Shown: piece after piece, positions 22,924-35,093 of the stretch
How the letters are laid out: the number at the start of each line of letters is the position of its first letter
Position numbering within the stretch: position 1 is the first letter of the stretch
Assembly: GCA_965178125.1 (NCBI GenBank)
Contig: OZ237744.1
Coordinates: 806,001-870,000 of the forward strand
DNA from: Bilabrum cf. latius
Lineage: Eukaryota; Bigyra: Bicosoecida; Bigyra; Bicosoecida
Direction of reading: 5' to 3'
DNA length: 64,000 nt
Notes under the pieces: generated by a model
The model's database searches: none
What the model was told of the DNA's origin: nothing
Seen by the model: only the letters and a program-made list of their open reading frames with translations
Position numbers and translations under genes: made by a program

Positions 22924-25425
22924 TCAGTGGGTCGTGCGCGTGAGGCGCCCACGCAGGTGGGACATGAAGCTCTCGTAGTTGAGCTCCTCGGTCCCAACGG
23001 GGAAGAACTTCTTCTCCAGAAGAGAGATGTCGTGGTCCCTCAGGAACAGACTGTCCTTGAGCGCCTTCCGGAACTCCCTTCTGTCCACCGTGTTGCTCTT
23101 GTCCTCATCCACCCGACGGAACTCCTCCCGCATCAGCTGCTCCCCCTTCTTGGCGGCGAAATCCATCGCCAGCATCTCCATCAGCCGAGTTAGCCTGGTC
23201 TCATCCTCGTCCTTCATCTGGATATGGCTGATCCTGTCCTCGTACGACTGCAGCTCCTTCTCAGAAATCGTCCCCGCCTCTTTGGCGGCCCGCTCCGCCA
23301 CAGAGACCTCCCCCCACTGCCCCTTGCTGCCGCCGGCACCTTCGCCATAGTCCTCGTCCGTGAACAGCCGAACGAAATCATTGTAGCTGATCTTTCCGTC
23401 CCCGCTCTAGTCGAACCACTTCATGAGCACCATCAGGTCCGCCCTCGACACCTTCATGCCCCACTTCTTGAGCTGCAAGTCCAGCTCGTCGATCGTCACA
23501 TAGCCGCTGAAATCCTTATCCATCGCGCGGAAGGCGCGGCGAGCGGTCGTGGAAAAGTCCTGGAACTTTCTCTTGAGGTGAGTGAGCACGAAGCGCACGT
23601 CTGACATGAGGAAGTGCTTGCCCTGCTCCATCACCTTCTGGGAGTACTCGTCCGTCGAGTCCAAGTGGTACCTCTGCCCATTGATGTTCAGCACGCTGCC
23701 CACCTTGAAGTCTTTCGTGCGGAAGAAATCGCCCGTGTCGGGGTTCCTCAGCTTGCACCTCGCCAGGATCTTGCCCGCGAGCAGGCCCCCGTTCCTCTGG
23801 GGCGGCTCAAACACCTGCAAGGTGTCGTTCTCGAGATACCACGTGATCACGAACTTGCGTTTGCGATCCACCTCGTCCAGCTGCGTGCGACGCACGCGGG
23901 AGCGGGCTGCCATGGCCCTGCTCATTGCCTTAGGGTCGGAGGGCTTGGCCGCCCACAGTGGGTCTCTGGCCACCGCCATCTTCTCCGAGCGGGCCGCCGC
24001 CTCCTCCTGCTGCAGCTTGTACGTCTCTGCCACGGACAGGGGGCCTCCGCCGAGGGACGTTATGGCCGCCGCTGTCAGCGCGCCGCCGCCCCTTGCCTGT
24101 CCCGCGCCGCCTCCGGCCGACTTGCTCTCGCTCTCCCCGGATGCCCCCGGCTCCTCATGAGGCCGCATGGACGCGTTGAACCGCAGCACCATGTCTGCGT
24201 ACTGGTTGAGTTTCTTGACGTCGCGCTGGGGGATCTTGGGGCGCAGGTGCAGGAAGCTACTGATGCTGTCCTCTTCCCCCCCGAAGCCCAGGTACGGCGG
24301 GGGCTCCACCTCCGGCATGGGCGGCTCGTCCTCGCCTAGTAGCTTGGTAGGATCCATCGACTCCATGGCGGGCCGCATGTCGTCTCCGTAGGTCTCCCTC
24401 ACGTGCTTGATGGCGTTGCTGTCGGCGGCATACAGAAACACGGGCTGCCCCATGATACGGATGGTGCTCCCAACCCGGAAGTCCGGGTCGTCCAGCGTGT
24501 AGTAGTCGTCCTCACCGTTGTCGTCCTCGATGGAGCGTGTGCGGTCGTCGTGGGCCAGGACTGCCCTGGGCAGCTTCGCTCTGGAGAACGTCTTGATCAC
24601 GGGTGCCCTCCCCTTGTTGTTCCCGTGCACTTCAAAGGCTTCCACCGTGTCATCCGCGAGATAGTAGTAAAGCATGATGTCCACCTTTTCACCCGCGATG
24701 CGCTCCGAGGTGTCCTACACACCGCGGAACTGCACCCGGTCCCCGCTGTACTCTAGAAACTTCTACAGGTTGTCCCTCACCCCCCTCGTCTGCCATGCGC
24801 TGCTGTTCCCCAGCACGGCCTCCGCGTACCTCTTCACAGGGGAGACCTTGCTGCCCCTGAACACCGTCAGGTCGCGGCCGGTCTCGCGGCGGGTGACATC
24901 GGCGCGCGTGCGCGTGTACACGTCGTCGGGCTCTCCCAGGTTGGGAGGCTGCGCGGGGGCTCCTCGAGTTTCCGCGAACCAGCGCCGGGTGGCTGCGTCA
25001 CACCCGCTGATGCGCATGCGGCGGGCGGTGATCTCGAGGATCTCCCCCACGCGCAAATCGGACCAATGCAGGTACCTGGGCCCGCCCCTGCCGCCCTTGG
25101 TGGGTGGCTGGGGCACGATGGGCACCTTGTACTTGCCGAGGGGAATCTTCCCGCGGTTCAGGAACTTGCCCTGCGGCATGCCGGCGTTCTCCGTGGCTGC
25201 CTCGAAGATGAGCGCGGTGTCGTCCTCCAAAAAGTACTGGATGCGGAGGTGTCGCACGCGAGACTTCTCGCGAGCGTCATCTGGGACCGACTCCTGAAAG
25301 AAGGCCGAGAAATTGAGCACGAGGCCGCTGTCACGCACCTCCTTGGGCACATCCAGAGCGGCGCTCCGCCGGGTCGCGGACGTCTTGGCAAACGATTCGT
25401 CGCCGCGTTTCCTGGCTCGTACCAT
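22924..25425 (-). CDS. EFHC1: EFHC1/RIB72-like axonemal protein with three DM10 domains
   Basis: ATG 25425 to TGA 22924, 833 residues, intronless, in-frame TAGs at 24763, 24715 and 23407. An in-frame ATG at 25557 would add 44 residues of leader-like sequence, so I chose the internal start. Three DM10 domains are seen by their repeated core: 'IQYFLEDDTALIFE', 'LYYYLADDTVEAFE' and 'ITWYLENDTLQVFEPP', each followed by a 'VGSTIRIMG'-type motif. The C-terminus carries EF-hand loops: 'DKDFSGYVTIDE', 'FD-TAG-SGDGKISYNDF' and 'DEDKSNTVDRRE'. The TAG in the second loop is at loop position 2, where polar residues are normal. These proteins sit inside doublet microtubules of cilia, so the organism builds a flagellum at some stage. 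Confidence 0.93.
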
Positions 25426-26295
25426 CTGCGTTACATGTTGTGATTGGTGGGATGACTCGAAGCGACGGAGTGGTGCACAGTAGATTTGGTGCGACTGCAC
25501 GCATCCGTTGATCAAGGACCACCCTACGGCAGCAGTGGGGCTGCCGGCAATCGCCATGATCGGAATATGAACTTCGATACGTCTGTCTTAACTCACGTCT
25601 TCCACACTAAGCTGAGCCCCAGCAGTAACGGGCTTCTGCCTCTCGACGCCAACTCCCTGCTCTACTCGAAAACCTTGGCCTCTGGGTCGACGGCGAGGCG
25701 GGCTGCGATGGGCGCAACTAAGTGGCAGTGAAATTAGAATATGCCCACCGTGATACAGAGGGGTTGCGCAATGCAGCTGCACTAAAGGCTCAGAATAGCA
25801 CGTTCGGTGTGGCGCGCCAATCCGTGCGGTCCAGCAAGCCCATGCACCTCACTGCATTCCGAAATGCATCATGAGCGGCAGTCCTTTCGGCATTTTGGGT
25901 TGTTTTTCGCTTCTTCCTTCAACAGGTACCGCCATGGTACCAGGTATTGCTCTGAGCTTGACCTGGCCAGTAGATCCGTTCGAGGTCGGTGGTCGGCGGT
26001 CGTAACCAGCAACTGGGCGTAAATTGGTCGCAAGCTGGGGGTTCTCCAGCGGCCCGGCAAGATTGCAAGAGACGCATGCATCTTGCATCCTTGCTCTTGC
26101 ATCAACCTAAACCAATATTTAACGCATTGAAGAGCCAAACTACCTCATAGCGTGCTATATCCGCTGTTTTTCGACCAGATTTCGCCACTGTATGTATAAA
26201 TAGCGTGCAGTTTGGTATATCGCACGCTGGCCACGAGATGATGCGGCGTAGGCTCCAGTGAATTTTGCTACTTCTACTGGTTAATTCGCTGCACC
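25426..26295. other. intergenic region
   Basis: 870 bases between the divergent EFHC1-like and profilin genes. It becomes AT-rich towards profilin (26100-26290). No conserved coding frame was found; short frames on both strands lack family similarity. The in-frame extension of the EFHC1-like gene to 25557 is the only candidate coding sequence. Confidence 0.4.
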
Positions 26296-27284
26296 ATGGC
26301 TGAGACTGATTGGAACGCTATCTGCCAGGAGATTCTTGATGTGAGAACGGGGGTTTAATGCATTTAAGCGCGAAACTGTGACCTATTGTGGGCATGCCTA
26401 CCAGATCTGCTGCCACATTGCACCGTCTCCGGCGATTCGCAGACCAAGACTTGCTACGCTGTGATCACAGCCGACACTGAGGGTAACGTGTACTATGCCG
26501 CGCCTCTCGATGATGGAGGTAACTTCCAGTACAACGTGAGTAGCTTTAATCGTCGACTAGTCTTGCGGATGCCAGCCACGTTCACGGCAGCGTTTGCCGC
26601 AGTCAACCGTTCGTCAGCGTCGGTTATCAGCCAATCCAATAGCGCGGTGCAATCATCATTGTACTTGTGGTGTGCTGTATTCGTGCGATGCCTGGGCTTG
26701 GATGTGGACGCATGGCTTGGGTCGTGGATCCACGTAGCGGTATCATGGCTCGGATTGGCAAGTTCTGGCGCTAGATGCCCAAATACTCTCATCTTCCGCG
26801 CCAGAACGTTTTTTATTTTATCCCATCTTACGGTTTATGCCTTGCAAAATCCTCCTGGACTCCCCAAATCGCGTCGCAGCTGTACGGCGGTGCGCAGGGC
26901 GACGCCTACGAGGCCGAAGTGACCCAGGAGGACGGCTCCAAGAAGTCGGAGTCGGTCGACGAGGTAAACAACTTGCTGCTCGTGCTCAAGGGTGAGGACG
27001 CCAAGATCCCCACTGGGCATGGCGTGCGCATCAATGGCACCAAGTACATGAAGGTCGGCCTCAAGGTCGAGAACGAGACCTACAAGGCCCCTTGCTCCGA
27101 CGGTGTGCATGACATCAAGGTCAAGCAGACGCACCACTTCAAGAAGGGATCTGAGGCTGCCTGCGTGCTGGAGCAGGGCGAGTACGTGGTCATCTGCTTG
27201 TGCGACGCGTCCAAGCCGGAGCAGCAGTCCGCCCTGGCCGCCAACGCGGCCGCTGGTGCCTTCTACTGGCTGTTCGGCGAGTAA
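26296..27284 (+). CDS. PRF: profilin (alveolate-like)
   Basis: Three exons (26296-26340, 26443-26535, 26880-27284) with phase-0 introns of 102 and 344 bases; 180 residues ending at TAA. The start 'DWNAICQEIL', the strand 'GNVYYAAPLDDGG', the central 'VNNLLLVLKG' and 'PTGHGVRINGTKYM', and the terminal strand-helix unit 'GEYVVICLCDAS' follow the profilin fold. Sequence and spacing resemble apicomplexan profilins more than those of animals or plants. Profilin binds actin monomers and controls filament growth. There is no in-frame TAG. Because this well-conserved gene stops naturally at TAA, UAA is still a terminator. The exon 2 acceptor was chosen on phase and alignment; the earlier AG at 26404 breaks the frame. 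Confidence 0.82.
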
Positions 27285-27539
27285 ATAACAGGTCCATGCC
27301 TGCTGTTTGAAGGGATTTGCAGCGCGGCTGTCGGAATCGTTTCTGCCGCTGTGGGCCACGAAAGAGATCCACACGGATCCATGGGGTTTCCTCTGGACCG
27401 AAGGACCCTAGGTTGAAACTGCCGTGAATTGCTGCTGATGCGCCTTTCTTTCACGAATGCTTTCTATCAAAGCGAAACTGGCCCTTCAATCAATCTTTCC
27501 ACGACTGGGAACCCCCAATTTCGCCCGAGAATGCGACCA

Positions 27540-27658
27540 TCATCCCACACCGCCGGCTGCCTGCTTTTTCCTAGCCAAGTACGCCTTGAAGCCGAGCACC
27601 GGCTTCTTGCTCTCAGAAGCAGATGGAGCGACCCCGGATGTGGTGGCACCACTGCTAG

Positions 27659-27712
<54 letters not shown>

Positions 27713-29844
27713 CGACCCCGCCTGCAGATGCCCCCGCCCTGCTCCCGCCGCCCCCAATGGCCTCCCGCAGCGCCGCATCGACGTCCACGCCGCCCACCGC
27801 CGCCCTGGTCTCCAGCACAGAGCCCCGACCGGCGCCCCTGCGAGCGGCCGAGGGCCTCGAGGGGCTGGCACCCAGCTTAGAGAGGAGCGTGCCGCCGCCC
27901 GCGGCACCTCCCGCAGCGGCCCCAACCCCATCACCATCACCCTCGCCCTCGCCCTCGCCCTCCTCTGCTGCCTTCCCCCCTTCCCCGTCCTAGCCCTTGT
28001 CGCCCGCCCCAATCTTCCAGAGGATCTCTACTTTGCGCTCCCTCCGGATGAAACCCACCGCCTTGTTCCTCACGTGGTGCTGGTACTTGGCGTCTTTCTT
28101 CAGCCTGGCTTGTTCCCTGGCAGCGTTCTGCTCGGCCTTGCGGTTTGCCGCTCGGAACCGGTTGTTGATGGCGCTGGCGGTCCTCATGGAGACCGTCCTC
28201 TCCCTTCCAGACCTCTGGTCCATCTCCCCGCGGATGGCCTCCAGATGCCTCTTGGCCAGAGCGATCTGCTTGTCGAACTTGCCACCGATCTGCTGCGCCT
28301 CGAGCTCCAGCTGCTCGGCCCTCCGCCGCGCGGCAGGCTCGCTGCCCGCCTCCTGCAGTATCTTCTCCTTGGCCGCCATTGGCTTGGCCACCTCCCTCTT
28401 CCTGGACTCGGCCAGTGACTGGAGCCTCTGCTCCAGCTCGATCTTGTACAGGGTGGGATTACCCACCTTCCTCGGGTCAAACGAGGCCTGCTTCATGGCG
28501 AGCATTTTCTCGATGTCTTCCGTCGTGTACGTGTGGTTCTTCCTCACCCGCTCCGCCCGGCGTCGCCTCCGCCTCAGGTCGGCAGGGGTAGGGGGCTCCA
28601 CCTGGGACTGTCTACACTCGTGCAGGAAGGCCTGGAGCTCCTCATCGGTGGCTCGCTGGTCGCTCACAAGCATCACACGGAAGGGCTTGGTGTCCTTTGG
28701 GTCTCCTTGGTACAGCACGAGCCTCCTAAACGTCTTGATTTTCTCTCCCCGGACCACCACGTCGTAGCCGGTGCTGCCCCTCGCGACCTCCTTGATCCTG
28801 CACAGTCGGTAGACCCTCTGGCTCGTGTCCTTGTCCATTCCCAGCAGAACCCGGACGAACATTCCCTTGACCATGTCCTTAAAGTATGGCTCCAGGAAGA
28901 AGTGCAGCAGGAACTGCCTCGTGAGCCGAGCTTGGTTCACATCCCGCACCGTCAGCGGCTCCTGCCTCTCCTTCTCCAAGCGGACCTGCCGGGCCTTCTC
29001 TTCCTCTTCCACGTCGCTGTCGTACTCGTCGTGGTCGATGGCCTGCTCCCGCATGTCTGCAGTCCCGTCGAAGCCCTCGTCCTCGTCGAGCAGCTGCTCC
29101 TCGAAGGCGAGCAGCCCCTCCTCGTCCTCGGGGTCGTAACCGCCCGCACCGCTTGAGGCCCCGGCCCCGCGCTTCTTGGCAAACTCACGCTGTTTACGTT
29201 TTCGCCGCTCTGCGCGTGTCTCCTGCTCGAAATCGCTGTCCTCGTCCTCGCTGCCTGCGCCCTTTGTGACCACGCGGCCGGAGGTGTCAACTCCCGTAAG
29301 GCTCTCTTCGCTGTCGCTGCCGTCATCCGCTCTCCTGGACCTGCGACGAAGCCGCTTGCCGCCTACTTCCGTTGTGTCTTCTTCGCTGTCCTCGTCGTCG
29401 TCCTCATCCGCATCCCCCTCCTCCTCCTCCTCATCCTCGTCGTCGTCTTGCACCTGGACGCCTCCGGTCGACTACTGCCGCTCGGCGAAGAGCTACATGT
29501 CCAAGTCATCATCTCTAGCATCCCTACGTTTAGCTAAGACTTGCTCCCTCTCTACCTGCGGCAATTCAAAGGACAAGGGCGCTACAAATCTGGCAGCCTG
29601 GTGTATTCGGCCTGGGGTGCTACAGTACGACCGGAGCGCACTAGCAGCGGGGTCGTGAAATCAAACTGAAACATAATCTCACCTCCGTCAAGCCATCCAG
29701 GTACTCTTGGTCATCCTCATCGCCAATGCAGTTTTCATCGAATCCATCGGCAAAAAACTTGCGGTCCTCATCCTCCAGTCGAGCTTTTTTCGCAGCTGGT
29801 CCTCCCCCTGATGATTTCTTCCTTTTGGTGCCAGGGGTAGACAT
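27540..29844 (-). CDS. RTF1: RNA polymerase-associated protein RTF1 (Plus3 domain)
   Basis: Two exons (29844-29683 and 29555-27540) with a 127-base phase-0 intron give 725 residues ending at TGA; in-frame TAGs near 29498, 29474 and at 27990. Exon 1 has 'DGFDENCIGDEDDQEYLDGL' and exon 2 begins 'VEREQVLAKRR', together the RTF1 N-terminal signature. A long acidic Asp/Glu/Ser region follows, then the Plus3 domain ('RLTRQFLLHFFLEPYFKDM', 'VRVLLGMD', 'YRLCRIKEV') and a basic coiled-coil tail. RTF1 couples the PAF1 complex to elongating RNA polymerase II and to H2B ubiquitination. Beyond the TAG at 27990 the protein gains about 150 residues, including a poly-Ser tract encoded by the CTG/AGC run. Confidence 0.93.
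27661..27710. repeat. (CTG)n trinucleotide run
   Basis: About 17 uninterrupted CTG units. On the coding (minus) strand they are AGC codons and give a poly-Ser tract near the C-terminus of RTF1, downstream of an in-frame TAG. Length variation would change the Ser tract without shifting the frame. Confidence 0.95.
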
Positions 29845-30028
29845 GGAGGATGCCTGTTCGCCCGCAGTAGGGTAGCGGTGGGACAAACACGGAATCATTG
29901 ACAAATATGGTTACGTTCGAAATATGATATAATGCAAATGCATTGCACTGTAATCCTTGAAGCCAGCGCCATCATTATTCGATTCTTGCGCGGAGTAGTA
30001 CGATGACTAGGCTTCAGCTTTGATCGTC

Positions 30029-33000
30029 ATGAAATATATGAACTCTAATAGTGTGCTAGAAAGGCTCCAAAGTGGAGAATCAGATGGAAAGGCCTCTTAT
30101 AAATTCTCAACTAGGGTGCACTGCACATTGCTGTGGCCTACGCTGCTCAACGCCATGAAAGGAGCCTTGGGCATATCGCTGCTATCGTTTCCATTTGCAG
30201 CATCTCTGGCTGGATGGCTTCCGGTGCTTCTCTTGATGCCACTCGTATTCGTTGGTGTTCGATTTGGATCGATGCTGCTAATGGACCTCGAACACGCCCT
30301 AGGCAGGCGTTCATCTGGGGAAAAAGGAGCAGGTCACAGCTTTGGGACTTCAGTAACTACTTTGCCGAGTCTTGGGGGCGAAGTTGGCGGACCAGTCATG
30401 TTCTGGGGACTGCAGGCGATCATTACACTTACTCAGGTTGGGCAAGCTGCGGCGTATTTGATCTTCATTGCCTCAAATTTGCAATCCTTTGAAGTAATGG
30501 GAAGAAACTTGACGTTAGACGGCATGATTGTGCTCACTCTAGTAAGTGCTGTGCCGCTGATTATGGTTCGCCGCCTCACAAACCTGCAGCTGTGCTCGTG
30601 CGTGGGCCTCGTGGCATTGCTCGCCGCGATCGTTGCGCTAGCCATTCGGTTCGCGACCGGTCCTCCTCTTGGAATAGAATTGGACGACGATGTTGGGGCG
30701 CCCAACTTGGGCGAAGCGCCGGGCCAGGGCTCTGGCGACGTGACTGGCGGCAGCAGCAGCCTCGCACAGCTAGCGATCCACGAGCTCGTGGATCCAGACC
30801 AGTCACCGGCATCGCGAGTCGCCGTCCGTGCGGGGCTCCTGCACGATTCGGAAAGTAGTGGTCATGCGAGCGCAGGCCGCAGTGTTGCGGTGCAGGCCGG
30901 AGCGGTGCTTGCTGGTGGGCTCCTGAGGAGTGATGGCGACGAGGCCAGGTTTGCGACCAGTTTTGAGAGAACACGCGGGGAGTCAAACTCGTGGGGCTCG
31001 GCCCTGTCATCATCATAGTATCTGCCTGCCTTTCGTGGCACCGGCCTGTTCCGGTTCCTCGGAATCAGCGTGCTCGCAGCGGAGGGCATCGTGCACATCC
31101 TGCCCCTGGTGGCGGACCTGCACAGGGAGGTCGGTGCCGCGGTGGCAAAGGCGCGGGGCAGAGGGGGCAAGGAAGGTGGCTCGCATCGTGGAGGTGGACA
31201 GGATGGTGGAACTGCGGGCGCAGGCACGGGTGGTGCAGAGGGACAGGGCAGCGAGCAGCCGGACGGGATTTGGGCAGCTCGTAGACCCAGGACGGGTGCT
31301 AGCCACACTGAACAAGATGGGTCAGACAGCAATCCTGAGGAGGAAAGAGACGACGCCGAGTCTCGTTCATTGCGATTGCGGGCTGGTGGTGGAAAGTCCA
31401 ATGACAGTGGGGAACCAGACGAGGCAACGGCTCGGTCTGACGATGCTACTGTGGAAGCTAGCTTGGGTACTGCTGCGAGCAACGTCGCTGGTAGCTCTCA
31501 GAAAGAGGCAGCCCAGTCTCTGCCGGGCCTTGCCAGTGGTGGCTTTCCTCCGCTTGAAGGCCACCAGATGCACCGCTTCGACTCCTTCCCGAGCTCTGAA
31601 GCTGCCAGTGACGGTTGCTTCCCCTCGAGTTGCTGCGTGTGCTGTGCCCAGCCCTCGGCATTGTGTCCGACTACCGCTGATGAGTTGCACGCCGCCTCCA
31701 TGCAGATCATGCGAACAGAAGGTACGGGGGGCGCAACCGCTGTGAAGGCGCGAGTGACAAGGAGCATGGCACTCATGTTCGACATCGTGCTGGCGGTGCA
31801 GGTCGTGCTGCTCATCGTGTTTGGGCTCTGGGTGTGGGCAGCGACCCATTCGGGATCGCTTTGGAGCAACGAGCCGGCAGGTGCGGTCCACAGCGTCATC
31901 ACCAAGAGCCTCGGCGTCACGGGGACCGATCAAGTTGTGCGGTTGCTCCTGTCGGGGTACATATTCGCCTCGGTGCCGCTGTCCCTGTTCCCTGTCTCAG
32001 AGGCGATCGAGGCAGCCATCGTGGGGGCTTCTGGGGCGGTAGTGCGAGAGACCAGCGACGGGGTGCAGGCAAACGACGGGATAGGCAGCGCGGGCGATGC
32101 TGCAGACGCGAATGGTACGAGCCAAGAAAGGTCGGAGCGAACCGAGCAGCAGAAGAAGCAGGATGGTACTGCCGCAGCGACCGCCACAAGCGGCGACACT
32201 CCTTGGACTTCGTGCCTAGTCTCTCGCTCTAGCCTGCCAGGGCACGAGCACGAAGTTACTGCCTCGTGGGCCGTGTCAATCACCGTACGGCTCGTGCTGG
32301 TTGCGGCGGTGCTGGCCATCTCGCTTAGGTCCGACAGGCTCGGCAAACTGCTGGCACTCGTCGGCTGGCTTGGGTTGGGTGGCACTGGCTTCGCGGCAGC
32401 TCCCGTGATGTACTTGATGTGGTACAGGGCACGGAAGCTGCAGCTAGCGAGAGAGCAGGTGGCAGTGCAGCTGCAGTCGTGGTGGCTGCGCACGCGTGCA
32501 GCACTGCGACGATCGTCCACCGCGACGACACGTCAGGCTCCGCCAGCTTCCTTTGAGGGAGGCAATGGCGTCGCAGGCGGTGCGCCAAGCGAGGCTGAAG
32601 CCGATGCGGGAAAGGGACAATTAGATTCTCGAAGCGATTCTAACGACAAGTAGAGCAGAGGTGTGTCAGCATCGGCCCCGGTGGTTGGCATGCGCGGGGA
32701 CGCGACCAGCGCCGGGAGGCAAGAGGCCGGGCAGGAGCAGGAGCAGGAGCAGGCCGCACTGCTTCCAGCCGCAGTGCCGCCCTTTCCATCCATGCACTGG
32801 GGCAAGGGCAAGGCGCTGCCAACCGGCTCTGTGCAGCACCTGCAAGACATGCTCGGGAGGCATCGATGGCACCCAGTAGTGGACGAGTGCAAGTGGAGGG
32901 TTGATACCGACGGGAAGCTGGTGGATGCTGTGGATAGGATCGACCGGTCGATGGGACTGCAGGCGCCATCTGCAAGCCGATCTACAGGTACAGCGGGGAA

Positions 33001-33646
33001 CAGCATGGATGCGAGCTCATCAGGATGCCTCGTCTCGTGGTTCGTCTGGCTGCGGTTTGCCCTGTGCGGGTGTTCGAGGAGGCGGTGCTGCTGGTGCTGC
33101 GGCGCCCCGGGGCCGTCCTTCGATCTTGGTTGCGGGGACTGTCGCCTGCTGCGCACGCTCCTGTGCCTCGGACACGCTGTCCCGGCGGCGCAGGCCGACG
33201 AAGACACCCTGATGCACTCTTGGTGGGCCAGCTCGGGGCTGGGGCTAGGGAGGTACAGGGTAGGCGGGGCGGCGCTGGGGATGCAGGAGACGAGCAGCAG
33301 CAGCAGCAGCAACAGTAGTAGCCTGCGGGGGTCGGCCGGTTCAGGTATGACGAGTGAGGTGGTAGGCTTCCTTGACGCTGTGGCGCCCTGCTTATCGGGG
33401 CCCACTGTCGAGATGCTCGTCGGTCCGAGACATCGTACGTGCTGCGATAGGACGCAGCGAAGGGCGTCGAGCTCGAACTCGACTGGTATTTCGAAGCAGC
33501 TGCTTGCTGGCGCGACTGCTTGGGACGGCAACGAGGTGCTTTTGGTGTGCTACGCAGTGCTGGGGCTGTCTGGCTCTTTGGCCGGTGCGTGGTACACATT
33601 CGCCGAGGCAGATCTCGATCAAGGTGCGCACGATTTCGTCGAATGA
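30029..33646 (+). CDS. giant amino-acid permease-like (AAAP) membrane protein
   Basis: ATG 30029 to TGA 33644-33646, about 1,205 residues, in-frame TAGs at 31016 and 32651; a further in-frame TAG lies upstream of this ATG, so an earlier start is possible. The N-terminal segment 'MKGALGISLLSFPFAASLAG' matches the first helix of the amino acid/auxin permease family ('GaGilslPyaf'). About ten hydrophobic helices follow, broken by very long hydrophilic inserts (about 30670-31020, 31110-31730, 32030-32240 and 32500-33030) rich in Gly, Ser, Ala and Glu; ordinary family members have about 450 residues. It would move amino acids across a membrane, but the inserts make the function uncertain. No intron is seen. 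Late helices (about 33540-33610) are weaker. Confidence 0.68.
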
Positions 33647-33815
33647 ATTGCTCGCCGTGGAGACAGATCAATTTAACTAGTATGGCAATCGCGTTATATT
33701 CCATTGTGTTGCAGCCGCGGGTCGCCAAACCGGGCTGTGACGCCTGCCATGGCGACTCACCCGCACAAATTCAGCCGCTCAGGCATGCACGGGCTTGCAC
33801 GCATTCGAGCAATCC

Positions 33816-34982
33816 TTATTTGTAGAACCTGATTGGCTCGTACATTAGGTCTTGGCACCCCGGCGGCGGGCACTCTGGCTTCTCGTGCGTTGCCTGGGAG
33901 TAGTAGAAGAGGGCCGTCTCGCCGACACTGTTGAAGTTGGGGTCATCGCTCGCAGGATCCAGCACGGAGGCGTAGTTCTAGACCGAAGGCGGGATGGTGG
34001 CGTTGTCTTGCATGGGACGGATGGGCACTGGCTGGCCCCAGTGCACCAGATCATCGCTAAGGCTGAACTGGTACCAAGGGACCCTGCCCCGGCCCTGCAT
34101 CACCCCCTGCCCCACGCCCAGAAACGCGCCGTAAAACGTGGACCACTTGAGCGATAGTATAGTCAGCGTGGGAATGGATTCTAATGGCGCGCACGCATGA
34201 GCGCTAGCGGTCTGGGGATCGAACCCCGCAGCGTAGGGGTCTGCGAACCGCACGGAAAACGAGGTGCCGTTCCAGCCCCGCCACGAGCGCACATCTGCAA
34301 CATCTGCTGTGCGCAGCATACACGAGCCGTGGCCCATGCCCATGTACGGCCTGCGGTTGTGCACCGCCATATAGTACATGCCGTCTTTGGGTGAACGCAC
34401 GATCCCGGATGGGTCTCCGTATCCCCAGCCGGTGTGGTCCGGCTGGTACTCGTACGGTGCGGCCGCCATGAGGTGCCCTGGAGGTGCTGCCGTATGGTGA
34501 AACGTTCTGCCGCCGTCATTTGATATTGTAGAAGTCATCGCCACCATCCAGCACTGCGCCGTTTGCTGCTGGCGCGGAGCAGTGCAGTTTCCGAAATCCC
34601 ACCCGTGGTATTCCTGGTGCATGTATGCTATTACGCTTCCATTGGACAGCATCCAAGGCGCAAGCATCCACTCGTGATCAGAGTACAGGCTGTTGTCTCC
34701 ACTGAACGAGCTATTCCACAGAACGTCACACTATTTCGAAGTATTGGTCAGACTTGGTCCTCGCGATGCTCGCACGGTCGCCCAAGAAGCCACCAGCGTG
34801 ACCTCTCCCTTTGAATCTCTCCATGCTCGGGCTGGGCCGTCTGGAATGTCGTGATATCCACAGGATTTATTCGTGGAACCCGCCATCCAAACCACGACTG
34901 GAGCAGCGGTGAACTCTACCCTAGGTATCGCGAGCGAGACGGTACTGGAGCTGATTGCGATCAGTGCAAAAAGTAATTGCAT
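33816..34982 (-). CDS. secreted beta-propeller glycosidase-like protein
   Basis: ATG 34982 to TAA 33816, 388 residues, in-frame TAGs near 34730 and at 33978. A typical signal peptide (Leu/Ala/Ile-rich, about 18 residues) starts the protein. The body has many Trp/Gly/Asp motifs and several Asn-X-Ser/Thr sites; 'WGYGDPSGIVRSPKDGMYYM' looks like a blade of five-bladed propeller glycosidases of the GH43/GH32/GH117 type, but the catalytic triad cannot be assigned. The gene is divergent from the GH105 gene 111 bases away, so both may act in the same extracellular polysaccharide breakdown. A natural end at TAA again supports UAA as stop. Confidence 0.6.
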
Positions 34983-35093
34983 CAATTAATATGGCTGCGG
35001 TTTCAACTGTCCGGAACTGATCAAGATAGCCCCCCTGGCACGCGTACTTTGCCGCTGCTTGTGACGATGGCTTAACTGCAACTCGTCGATTGA

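Noticed and set aside
24715-24717. UAG as tryptophan
   Set aside because: In the second DM10 domain of the EFHC1-like protein the TAG aligns with a usual Trp, but other TAGs fall in EF-hand loop position 2, the EMC3 Gln and paralogue CAG/CAA positions, where Trp does not fit.
34197-34240. tRNA-like B-box sequence (gggatcgaacccc)
   Set aside because: It lies opposite coding sequence of the propeller glycosidase and no cloverleaf can be drawn around it.
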